Source: Pseudomonas fluorescens (GTDB lineage Bacteria; Pseudomonadota; Gammaproteobacteria; Pseudomonadales; Pseudomonadaceae). From it: a stretch of DNA of 64,000 nt. Positions within the stretch are counted from its first letter, which is position 1; every line of letters starts with the position of its first letter. This document shows, piece after piece, positions 18,132 through 25,984 of the stretch. A program made the translations under genes and the position numbers. Where the stretch lies: positions 806,001-870,000 of the forward strand of contig NZ_CP012831.1 in the NCBI RefSeq assembly GCF_001307275.1. Direction: 5' to 3'. The notes beneath the pieces were generated by a model, which did not search any database, had not been told where the DNA came from, and worked only from the letters and a program-made list of their open reading frames with translations.

Positions 18132-19264
18132 TACAGGCAGGCCTCGACCAGGTGTCTACCGATGTCGTCCAACCCGTACACCGCGTCGGCAAGATCGGCT
18201 TTGACGATAGCCATCGGCATGCCGTAGATCACGCAACTGGCTTCGTCCTGGGCCCAGATCGCACTGCCGCCCTGCTTGAGCAACCGTGCGCCTTCGCGAC
18301 CGTCGGCGCCCATGCCGGTGAGCACCACCGCCAGAACTTTGTCACCGTAGGACTTGGCCGCGGAACCGAAGGTAATGTCCACGCAAGGCTTGTAGTTCAG
18401 GCGCTCATCGCCCGGCAGGATCTTCACCGCACCACGGCCGTCGATCATCATCTGTTTGCCACCCGGCGCCAGCAATGCCAGGCCCGGACGCAGGATGTCA
18501 CCATCCTCGGCTTCCTTGACGTTGATGTTGCACAGCTTGTCCAGACGCTCGGCAAACGCCTTGGTGAACGCCGCCGGCATGTGCTGGATCAGCACGATGG
18601 GCGCCGGGAAGTTGGCCGGCAATTGGGTCAGGACCCGTTGCAGTGCCACCGGGCCGCCCGTGGACGTACCGATCGCCACCAGCTTGTAGGCTTTGCGCTT
18701 GGGTGCCGGCGACGTTGCACTGGCAGGTGCCGAACGCGTCGGCGCGGGTGCCGGGGCGCTGCGTACCGGGGCCGGATTGAAGCTGCTCGATGCCGTCGGC
18801 GCTGGCGCAGGGCTTGGCGCCGCAACCGGGGCTGGCGCCGGTGCGCTGTAGGCACCGACACGACGATTGCTGCGGGAAATGCTATGGACCTTTTCGCACA
18901 GCAACTGCCGGACTTTGTCGGGGTTGCGCGAAATGTCTTCGAAATTCTTCGGCAGGAAATCCACCGCCCCGGCGTCCAGCGCATCGAGGGTTACCCGGGC
19001 GCCTTCGTGAGTCAGGGACGAGAACATCAAGACCGGGGTCGGGCAGCGCTGCATGATATGCCGCACGGCCGTGATGCCATCCATCATCGGCATCTCGTAG
19101 TCCATGGTAATCACGTCCGGCTTGAGTGCCAGGGCCTGATCGATCGCCTCTTTGCCATTAGTCGCGGTACCGACGACCTGAATACTCGTGTCCGCCGAAA
19201 GAATTTCCGAGACGCGGCGACGGAAAAAACCCGAATCGTCCACCACCAGGACTTTAACTACCAT
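18131..19264 (-). CDS. cheB: Chemotaxis protein-glutamate methylesterase/deamidase CheB
   Basis: A 377-aa response-regulator enzyme that removes methyl groups from chemoreceptors for adaptation. The receiver domain (1-~120) has the phosphoacceptor D55 (VITMDYEMP). A Pro/Ala-rich linker (about 137-190) is unusually long and low-complexity. The C-terminal esterase has the catalytic triad S201 (IGTSTGG), H228 (IQHMP) and D321 (GMGADGREG). The ATG at 19264 ([10 protein letters not shown]) is chosen over an extension two codons longer. No cheR is in the window, so the partner methyltransferase is encoded elsewhere. Confidence 0.96.
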   Translation of the reverse strand: MVVKVLVVDDSGFFRRRVSEILSADTSIQVVGTATNGKEAIDQALALKPDVITMDYEMPMMDGITAVRHIMQRCPTPVLMFSSLTHEGARVTLDALDAGAVDFLPKNFEDISRNPDKVRQLLCEKVHSISRSNRRVGAYSAPAPAPVAAPSPAPAPTASSSFNPAPVRSAPAPAPTRSAPASATSPAPKRKAYKLVAIGTSTGGPVALQRVLTQLPANFPAPIVLIQHMPAAFTKAFAERLDKLCNINVKEAEDGDILRPGLALLAPGGKQMMIDGRGAVKILPGDERLNYKPCVDITFGSAAKSYGDKVLAVVLTGMGADGREGARLLKQGGSAIWAQDEASCVIYGMPMAIVKADLADAVYGLDDIGRHLVEACL

Positions 19265-19312
19265 AAACACTCCGTTAGACGAGGCGCGGCGCTGGGCCGC
19301 CCCCCTCCAGAA

Positions 19313-21565
19313 TCAAATACGCCGGGCGGCGTAACGCTTGAGCATGCTTGGCACATCGAGAATCAACGCGATGCGGCCGTCGCCGGTGATGGTGGCGCCG
19401 GACATGCCCGGGGTGCCTTGGAGCATCTTGCCCAACGGCTTGATGACCACTTCTTCCTGGCCCACCAACTGGTCGACGACGAAGCCGATCCGCTGGGTGC
19501 CCACCGAAAGGATCACCACATGGCCCTCGCCCTGCTCCACATGAGCCGCGGAGCTGACCAGCCAGCGCTTGAGGTAGAACAGCGGCAATGCCTTGTCCCG
19601 TACGATCACCACTTCCTGGCCGTCCACCACGTTGGTGCGCGACAGGTCGAGGTGGAAGATCTCGTTGACGTTGACCAGCGGGAAGGCGAAGGCCTGGTTG
19701 CCCAGCATCACCATCAAGGTCGGCATGATCGCCAAGGTCAACGGGACCTTGATGACGATCTTCGAGCCCTGGCCCTTGGTCGAGTAGATGTTGATCGAAC
19801 CGTTGAGCTGGGAAATCTTGGTTTTCACCACGTCCATGCCCACGCCACGGCCCGACACGTCGGAAATCTCGGTCTTGGTCGAGAAACCCGGGGCGAAGAT
19901 CAGGTTGTAGCACTCGGTGTCGCTCAGGCGGTCGGCGGCATCCTTGTCCATTACACCGCGTTTCACCGCGATGGAACGCAGCACGTTCGGGTCCATGCCT
20001 TTGCCGTCATCGGAGATCGACAGCAGGATATGGTCGCCTTCCTGCTCGGCGGCCAGGATTACCTTGCCGCTGCGGACCTTGCCCGAGGCTTCGCGTTCTT
20101 CCGGCGACTCGATGCCGTGGTCGACCGCGTTGCGCACCAAGTGGACCAGCGGGTCGGCCAGGGCCTCGACAAGGTTCTTGTCGAGGTCGGTCTCTTCACC
20201 CACCAGTTCCAGGTTGATTTCTTTCTTGAGCTGGCGAGCCAGGTCGCGAACCAGGCGCGGGAAGCGCCCGAAGACTTTCTTGATCGGCTGCATCCGGGTC
20301 TTCATGACCGCGGTCTGCAAGTCGGCCGTGACCACGTCGAGGTTCGACACGGCCTTGGACATGGCTTCGTCCTGGCTGTTGAGGCCCAGGCGCACCAGAC
20401 GGTTACGCACCAGTACCAGTTCGCCGACCATGTTCATGATCTCGTCCAGACGTGCGGTGTCGACCCGAACGGTGGTCTCGGCTTCGCTGGCCGGTTTTTC
20501 CGCTGGCGCAGCCGCCGGAGCCCGGGCTGGCGCCGCGGCGGCGGCAGCGGCAGGCTTGGCGGGCTCGGCCTTGGGTTCCGGTGCCTTGGCAGCGGGTTTG
20601 GGCGCAGCCTTGGCCGCCGGTGCCGCCGCGGTGGCGGCAGGCGCGGCAGACGCCGTACCGACTTCGCTGAACTTGCCCTTGCCATGCAGCTCATCGAGCA
20701 GCGATTCGAATTCGTGGTCGCTGATCAGATCGCTGCCAGCGGCAGCGGCGGCAGGCTTGGCCGGGGTCGGCGCCGAAGCGATGGCCGAATCCAGTGCGTC
20801 AACGGCAAAGGTGCCCTTGCCGTGCAGCTGGTCGAGCAACGCTTCGAATTCGTCGTCGGTGATGTCGGAGCTGTCGCCCGCCGCTTTCGCGGCGACCGGT
20901 GCCGTCGGCGGGACGACCGCATCCGGCGCGAACTGGCCCTTGCCGTGAAGCTGGTCGAGCAGCGACTCGAACTCGGCATCGGTGATTTCATCGCTGGCAG
21001 CCCCGGCGGCTTGTGCAGCAGGTGCGACCTGAGCAGCCGGCGCCTCGGCCTCGGCCTTGACGGTATTCAGGGAGTCCAGCAGTTGTTCGAATTCGTTATC
21101 GGTGATGTCGCCCGATTCTTCGGCGACCGGCTCTTCAACCACCGCTTCGGCAACCGGCGCCGCTTCGTCAGCCGATTGCGGCTCGGCCAGGCGTGCCAGC
21201 GCGGCGAGCAACTCAGGGGTGGCAGGGGTGATCGGCGAGCGCTCGCGCACTTCGCTGAACATGCTGTTGACCGCATCCAGCGCTTCGAGCACCACGTCCA
21301 TCAATTCCGAGTCAACGCGACGCTCACCCTTGCGCAGGATGTCGAACACGTTCTCGGCAATGTGACAGCACTCCACCAGCTCGTTGAGCTGGAGGAAGCC
21401 GGCGCCTCCTTTTACAGTGTGGAAACCGCGAAAAATTGCATTGAGCAAGTCTGCATCATCGGGTCGACTTTCCAGCTCGACCAGTTGCTCAGACAGTTGC
21501 TCTAGAATCTCGCCGGCCTCAACCAGGAAATCCTGAAGGATCTCTTCATCGGCGCCGAAGCTCAT
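19313..21565 (-). CDS. cheA: Chemotaxis histidine kinase CheA
   Basis: A 750-aa cytoplasmic kinase that phosphorylates CheY and CheB. It has a P1 HPt domain with H49 (FHTVKGGAG), a long linker (about 110-362), P3 dimerisation (about 365-430), P4 ATPase (N box HLVRNAVDHGIE, G boxes DDGKGMD and GRGVGMDVV) and a P5 CheW-like domain to the C-terminus. Instead of an evident globular P2, the linker carries four copies of an acidic helix motif of the form IT/SDxEFExLLDxL, mostly followed by HGKGxF, near residues 154-168, 194-212, 235-253 and 281-299. The copies are joined by Ala/Pro-rich spacers. They resemble the FliM N-terminal CheY-binding peptide (see findings). Confidence 0.97.
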   Translation of the reverse strand: MSFGADEEILQDFLVEAGEILEQLSEQLVELESRPDDADLLNAIFRGFHTVKGGAGFLQLNELVECCHIAENVFDILRKGERRVDSELMDVVLEALDAVNSMFSEVRERSPITPATPELLAALARLAEPQSADEAAPVAEAVVEEPVAEESGDITDNEFEQLLDSLNTVKAEAEAPAAQVAPAAQAAGAASDEITDAEFESLLDQLHGKGQFAPDAVVPPTAPVAAKAAGDSSDITDDEFEALLDQLHGKGTFAVDALDSAIASAPTPAKPAAAAAGSDLISDHEFESLLDELHGKGKFSEVGTASAAPAATAAAPAAKAAPKPAAKAPEPKAEPAKPAAAAAAAPARAPAAAPAEKPASEAETTVRVDTARLDEIMNMVGELVLVRNRLVRLGLNSQDEAMSKAVSNLDVVTADLQTAVMKTRMQPIKKVFGRFPRLVRDLARQLKKEINLELVGEETDLDKNLVEALADPLVHLVRNAVDHGIESPEEREASGKVRSGKVILAAEQEGDHILLSISDDGKGMDPNVLRSIAVKRGVMDKDAADRLSDTECYNLIFAPGFSTKTEISDVSGRGVGMDVVKTKISQLNGSINIYSTKGQGSKIVIKVPLTLAIMPTLMVMLGNQAFAFPLVNVNEIFHLDLSRTNVVDGQEVVIVRDKALPLFYLKRWLVSSAAHVEQGEGHVVILSVGTQRIGFVVDQLVGQEEVVIKPLGKMLQGTPGMSGATITGDGRIALILDVPSMLKRYAARRI

Positions 21566-21595
21566 TAATGGCTGCTCCTAAAACAGGGCTAAAAC

Positions 21596-22381
21596 TCAGA
21601 ATCCAAGGCTGGACAGCAAATCGTCCACATCGTCCTGACCGGACATAACGTCTTCTCTTTTATCGGCATGAATTTGCGGACCTTCACCCTGAGAGAGATG
21701 TTTTTGTGGATCTTTTTCAGCAAGCATCGCTTCACGGTCGTGTTCGATGCCTGCAAAGCGGTCGACCTGGCTGGCCATCAACACCAGTTTGAGCAGGTTG
21801 CTTTCCACTTCGGTGACCAACTGGGTCACACGCTTGATTACCTGGCCGGTCAGGTCTTGATAGTCCTGGGCCAGCAGAATGTCGTTGAGGTTGCTTGCCA
21901 CGGCGCGGTTCTCGGTGCTGCTGCGCGTCAGGAAACCGTCGACCCGGCGGGCCAGCTCCCGAAACTCTTCAGCACCGACTTCACGACGCATGAACCGGCC
22001 CCAGTCGGTGCTCAAGGCCTGGGCCTCTTCGCTCAGGCCATTGACCAGCGGCGTTGCGCTTTCCACCAGATCCATGGTGCGGTTGGCCGCGGCTTCGGTC
22101 AGTTTGACCACATACCCCAGGCGCTCGGTGGCGTCGGTGATCTGCGAGACTTCCTCGGCCTGCGGCATGTGCGGGTCGATCTGGAAATTGACAATCGCGC
22201 TGTGCAGTTCACGCGTGAGCTTGCCCACTTCCTGATACAGACCGCGGTCACGGGTCTGGTTGAGCTCATGGATCATTTGAACCGCATCGCCAAAGCGACC
22301 TTTTTCAAGGCTGTCGACCAGTTCGCGGGCATGTTTTTTCAGGGTCGATTCGAAATCGCCCATTGAAGATTCGTTGTCCAT
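21596..22381 (-). CDS. cheZ: CheY-P phosphatase CheZ
   Basis: A 261-aa, mostly helical protein that dephosphorylates CheY-P. The catalytic region is NDILLAQDYQDLTGQVIKRV, with the active-site Gln in DLTGQ. The extreme C-terminus QDDVDDLLSSLGF is the CheY-binding peptide, nearly identical to that of E. coli CheZ, joined by a flexible His/Gln/Asp-rich linker. It lies between cheY and cheA with 18- and 30-bp gaps. ATG 22381 gives MDNESSMGDFES; a second possible start (M7) would change little. Confidence 0.96.
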   Translation of the reverse strand: MDNESSMGDFESTLKKHARELVDSLEKGRFGDAVQMIHELNQTRDRGLYQEVGKLTRELHSAIVNFQIDPHMPQAEEVSQITDATERLGYVVKLTEAAANRTMDLVESATPLVNGLSEEAQALSTDWGRFMRREVGAEEFRELARRVDGFLTRSSTENRAVASNLNDILLAQDYQDLTGQVIKRVTQLVTEVESNLLKLVLMASQVDRFAGIEHDREAMLAEKDPQKHLSQGEGPQIHADKREDVMSGQDDVDDLLSSLGF

Positions 22382-22399
22382 AGCTCCCCCGTGGCGCCG

Positions 22400-22771
22400 T
22401 TAACCGATGCGTTCGAAGATTTTTTCGATCTTCTCTTTCAACGCCTGGGCCGTGAAGGGTTTGACCACATAGCCGTTTACACCGGCCTGGGCCGCTTCGA
22501 TGATCTGCTCGCGCTTGGCTTCGGCAGTGACCATCAACACCGGGAGATGCTTGAGTTTTTCGTCGGCACGCACCTGGCGCAGCAGGTCGATACCGGTCAT
22601 GCCTGGCATGTTCCAGTCGGTGACCAGAAAATCGAAGTTGCCACTGTGCAACATCGGGAGCGCAGTGGTCCCGTCATCTGCTTCGGCCGTGTTGGTGAAC
22701 CCAAGGTCACGCAACAGGTTTTTAATGATCCGCCGCATCGTTGAGAAGTCATCAACGATGAGGATTTTCAT
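22400..22771 (-). CDS. cheY: Chemotaxis response regulator CheY
   Basis: A 123-aa single receiver domain that diffuses to the motor and switches rotation when phosphorylated. The acidic pocket D7/D8, phosphoacceptor D52 (LVTDWNMPG), T82 (VLMVTAEA) and K104 (VVKPF) are all present. The start is ATG 22771 ([10 protein letters not shown]); the frame is open a few codons upstream, but those codons lack family similarity. A 166-bp gap to fliA upstream could hold a separate promoter; none is clear. Confidence 0.97.
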   Translation of the reverse strand: MKILIVDDFSTMRRIIKNLLRDLGFTNTAEADDGTTALPMLHSGNFDFLVTDWNMPGMTGIDLLRQVRADEKLKHLPVLMVTAEAKREQIIEAAQAGVNGYVVKPFTAQALKEKIEKIFERIG

Positions 22772-22916
22772 GTTCTTGTCCAATTCGACCTCCAAGCAGT
22801 CTTAAACGCGCCCAGCACCTGGACGCGCCATTTCAATCAATCCGGCACAACACTCGACAACGGTCTGGAGCACAACGGATGGAGACTGGCGCAGCACCTG
22901 CCAGGCCAGCCTCGTC

Positions 22917-22934
22917 GCAGTGTCCCCACACTGC
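22917..22934. other. Perfect hairpin downstream of fliA
   Basis: The inverted repeat gcagtgt / acactgc with a CCCC (GGGG on the RNA) loop starts 3 bp after the fliA stop codon in the direction of transcription. No U-tract follows, so it is not a standard terminator. It could be a processing or stability element between fliA and cheY. Confidence 0.45.
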
Positions 22935-22937
22935 CTG

Positions 22938-23681
22938 TCAACGCGCTCGCCACTCCCCCAAACGCCCCCGCAAACGGGCCGCGCACTGGCTGTGTAACTG
23001 GCTGACCCGCGATTCGCTGACCCCCAGGACCTCACCGATTTCCTTGAGGTTCAGCTCTTCGTCGTAGTACAGCGCCAAGACCAGCCGCTCACGCTCCGGC
23101 AAATTGGCAATCGCATCCGCCAGCGCACTCTGGAAACGTTCATCTTCCAGGTCACGCGACGGCTCCATGTGAGCACTCGCGTTATCCTCGTGCAGCCCTT
23201 CGTGTTCGCCGTCCTGCAACAGGTCGTCGAAACTGAACAGGCGGCTGCCCAAGGTATCGTTCAAAATCCCGTAATAATCGTCGAGACTCAACTGGAGTTC
23301 GGCCGCAACTTCGTGATCTTTAGCGTCACGCCCGGTTTTAGCTTCAATTGCCCGAATCGCGTCACTGACCATGCGGGTATTGCGGTGCACCGAACGCGGC
23401 GCCCAATCGCCCTTGCGGACCTCATCGAGCATCGCCCCGCGAATGCGGATACCGGCATAGGTCTCGAAACTGGCACCTTTGCTGGCGTCGTATTTGTTCG
23501 ACACTTCAAGCAGGCCGATCATGCCGGCCTGGATCAAGTCCTCGACCTGGACACTGGCCGGCAACCGCGCCAGCAAGTGGTAGGCAATACGCTTGACCAG
23601 TGGCGCATAACGCTCGATCAATTCGTATTGGGCGTCCCGTGCCGATTTTTTGTAGAGATGGTTGTAACCGCTGGCTGTCAT
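22938..23681 (-). CDS. fliA: Flagellar sigma factor FliA (sigma28)
   Basis: A 247-aa sigma70-family factor that directs RNA polymerase to late flagellar genes such as fliC. Region 2 is ARLPASVQVEDLIQAGMIGLLEV to YAGIRIRGAMLDEVRKGDW. Region 4 has the helix-turn-helix LNLKEIGEVLGVSESRVSQL near the C-terminus. ATG 23681 (MTASGYNHLY) overlaps the fleN stop by 4 bp, so it is coupled to fleN; a longer frame to 23804 lies inside fleN. Candidate targets in this window are the sigma28 sites before fliC and fliS. Its anti-sigma factor FlgM is not in the window. Confidence 0.97.
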   Translation of the reverse strand: MTASGYNHLYKKSARDAQYELIERYAPLVKRIAYHLLARLPASVQVEDLIQAGMIGLLEVSNKYDASKGASFETYAGIRIRGAMLDEVRKGDWAPRSVHRNTRMVSDAIRAIEAKTGRDAKDHEVAAELQLSLDDYYGILNDTLGSRLFSFDDLLQDGEHEGLHEDNASAHMEPSRDLEDERFQSALADAIANLPERERLVLALYYDEELNLKEIGEVLGVSESRVSQLHSQCAARLRGRLGEWRAR

Positions 23682-24508
23682 AGCACGGGCCCTGCTGTTT
23701 GTTGCACAAGACGCTCGACGAAAAATTCCAGATGCCCGCGGGGGTTGGCCGGCAGTGGCCAGGTATCGACCTTCTGGGCGATCGCCTTGAACGCCAGCGC
23801 GCATTTGGAACGTGGAAAAGCTTCATAAACGGCGCGTTGCTTCTGGACGGCCTTGCGTACGCTTTCGTCGTACGGCACGGCGCCGACGTATTGTAGGGCG
23901 ACGTCCAGGAAGCGATCGGTGACCTTGGTCAACTTGGCGAACAGGTTGCGCCCTTCCTGCGGGCTCTGGGCCATATTGGCCAGGACGCGGAAGCGGTTCA
24001 TGCCATAGTCGCGGTTCAGCAGTTTGATCAGGGCGTAGGCATCGGTGATGGACGTCGGTTCGTCGCAGACCACCAGCAGCACTTCCTGGGCGGCGCGGAC
24101 GAAACTGACGACCGAGTCGCCGATGCCGGCCGCGGTGTCGATCACCAGCACATCGAGGTTGTCGCCGATGTCGCTGAAGGCCTGGATCAGGCCCGCGTGC
24201 TGGGCCGGGGTCAGGTGAACCATGCTCTGGGTGCCGGAGGCAGCCGGCACGATGCGAATCCCGCCAGGTCCCTGCAACAGCACGTCGCGCAGTTCGCAAC
24301 GGCCCTCGATCACGTCCGCCAGGGTGCGTTTGGGGGTAAGCCCCAGCAGCACGTCGACGTTCGCCAGGCCCAGGTCGGCGTCCAGCAGCATGACCCGTCG
24401 GCCAAGCTCTGCCAGAGCCAGGGACAAGTTCACTGACACGTTAGTCTTCCCGACGCCACCTTTGCCGCCGGTCACCGCGATCACCTGTACGGGATGCATG
24501 CTGCCCAT
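23678..24508 (-). CDS. fleN: MinD-like ATPase FleN, flagellar number regulator and anti-activator of FleQ
   Basis: A 276-aa MinD/ParA-family ATPase with a deviant Walker A (G14-GKGGVGKT) and later motifs VMLLDADLGLANVD and VLVIDTAAGIGDSV. In Pseudomonas FleN binds FleQ and restrains it, keeping flagella to the right number at the pole. The sequence is full length and very close to the P. aeruginosa protein. ATG 24508 (MGSMHPVQV) or the internal ATG 24499 could be used. It follows flhF after 115 bp and overlaps fliA by 4 bp. Confidence 0.96.
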   Translation of the reverse strand: MGSMHPVQVIAVTGGKGGVGKTNVSVNLSLALAELGRRVMLLDADLGLANVDVLLGLTPKRTLADVIEGRCELRDVLLQGPGGIRIVPAASGTQSMVHLTPAQHAGLIQAFSDIGDNLDVLVIDTAAGIGDSVVSFVRAAQEVLLVVCDEPTSITDAYALIKLLNRDYGMNRFRVLANMAQSPQEGRNLFAKLTKVTDRFLDVALQYVGAVPYDESVRKAVQKQRAVYEAFPRSKCALAFKAIAQKVDTWPLPANPRGHLEFFVERLVQQTAGPVL

Positions 24509-24623
24509 GTTCGTTCTTTACCTTGTCTTCTTAGACGGAGGCCACATTACTGGCTGCGCGTTCGCATAAGGAACAATGCATGGCAGACCATCGATGTAGG
24601 TACAAAAAATATTCATGATTACC

Positions 24624-25973
24624 TCAGCCGACCTGCTTGGTCGGGCTGTGGTAGATGTCAGCGAACATGTCAGCCATGGCTTCTTCGCTGGGTTCTTCCT
24701 GCATTTGCACACTCACGGCACGGCTGACCAGTTGATGACGGCGCGGCAGATGCAAATCATCCGGGATCCGCGGCCCATCGGTCAGGTAGGCCACCGGCAG
24801 TTCATGACCGATCGCCAGGCTCAACACCTCGCCCAGGCTTGCCGTTTCGTCCAGCTTAGTCAGGATGCAGCCAGCCAGTCCGCAGCGCTTGTAGCTGTGG
24901 TATGCGGCGGTTAGAACCTGTTTCTGGCTGGTGGTTGCCAACACGAGATAATTTTTTGACTTGATACCGCGTCCGGCCAGGCTTTCGAGCTGCATGCGCA
25001 GGGCCGGATCGCTGGCTTGCAGGCCGGCGGTATCGATCAGTACGACGCGCTTGCGCAGCAGCGGTTCCAGCGCCTGGGCCAGGGATTGGCCCGGATCCAC
25101 ATGGGTCACCGACACATTGAGGATCCGGCCCAGGGTCTTGAGTTGTTCCTGGGCACCGATGCGGAAACTGTCCATGCTCACCAGGGCGATGCTCTGGGCG
25201 CCGTACTTGAGTACATAGCGGGCGGCGAGCTTGGCCAGGGTGGTGGTCTTGCCCATGCCGGCAGGACCGACCATGGCAATCACCCCGCCCTCCTCCAGCG
25301 GCTCGACTTCCGGCGTGGCGATCATTCGCGCCAGGTGCGCCAGCAACATGCGCCAGGCCTGGCGAGGCTCTTCGATACCATTGATCAGCGCCAGCAGGTC
25401 CCGGGACAACGGGCCGGACAAGCCGATGCGTTGCAGGCGACGCCACAGGTTGGCCTGGGCCGGACGGCTGCCTTGCAGTTGGTTCCAGGCCAGGGAGCCG
25501 AGCTGGACTTCCATCAGCTCGCGCAGGCTGTTGAGCTCGAAGCGCATCGAGTCCAGGGCACGCGGGTCGAGCCCGCGGGCAGGCGCGGCGGGTGCCGGCT
25601 CCGGACGACGCGGTTCGGCCTGGGCCTGCTCGATCAGCGGCTCGGCAGCGGTCAACGGCAGGCCGGCGGTCAGCGGCTGACCGGCGAACAATTGACGATT
25701 GGTGCCCGCGGCACCCTCGCCTTCGCTGCTGCGCAGGCTCAGTTCGGCCTGCGCGCTGGCGATGCGCGACTGGGTCTTGCGCAGCTCGTCTTCGAGTTCC
25801 ATGTTCGGAACCCGCGGGGCCAGCGCAGACAGTTTGTAATCCAGGGCCGCCGTCAGCTCGACACCGCCGGCGATACGACGGTTGCCAATGATGGCTGCTT
25901 CAGCGCCCAGCTCGTCACGAACCAGTTTCATGGCCTGACGCATGTCGGCGGCGAAAAAACGCTTCACTTGCAT
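24624..25973 (-). CDS. flhF: Signal-recognition-type GTPase FlhF, polar flagellum placement
   Basis: A 449-aa SRP-GTPase family protein that marks the cell pole for flagellar assembly. The N-terminal B domain (about 1-140) includes a low-complexity Pro/Ala stretch near 110-140. The N domain is helical (140-225). The G domain begins near residue 230 with the P-loop G236-PAGMGKT-243, then SMDSFRIGAQEQL, VLIDTAGL and LTKLDETASLG. It follows flhA by 11 bp in an flhA-flhF-fleN-fliA series. Confidence 0.96.
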   Translation of the reverse strand: MQVKRFFAADMRQAMKLVRDELGAEAAIIGNRRIAGGVELTAALDYKLSALAPRVPNMELEDELRKTQSRIASAQAELSLRSSEGEGAAGTNRQLFAGQPLTAGLPLTAAEPLIEQAQAEPRRPEPAPAAPARGLDPRALDSMRFELNSLRELMEVQLGSLAWNQLQGSRPAQANLWRRLQRIGLSGPLSRDLLALINGIEEPRQAWRMLLAHLARMIATPEVEPLEEGGVIAMVGPAGMGKTTTLAKLAARYVLKYGAQSIALVSMDSFRIGAQEQLKTLGRILNVSVTHVDPGQSLAQALEPLLRKRVVLIDTAGLQASDPALRMQLESLAGRGIKSKNYLVLATTSQKQVLTAAYHSYKRCGLAGCILTKLDETASLGEVLSLAIGHELPVAYLTDGPRIPDDLHLPRRHQLVSRAVSVQMQEEPSEEAMADMFADIYHSPTKQVG

Positions 25974-25984
25974 AAACCACTACC

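Noticed and set aside
18152..21505. 1117-codon plus-strand open frame opposite cheB and cheA
   Set aside because: It is exactly antisense to two well-supported genes, is His/Arg/Gln-rich as expected from high-GC complement frames, and has no family similarity or ribosome site.
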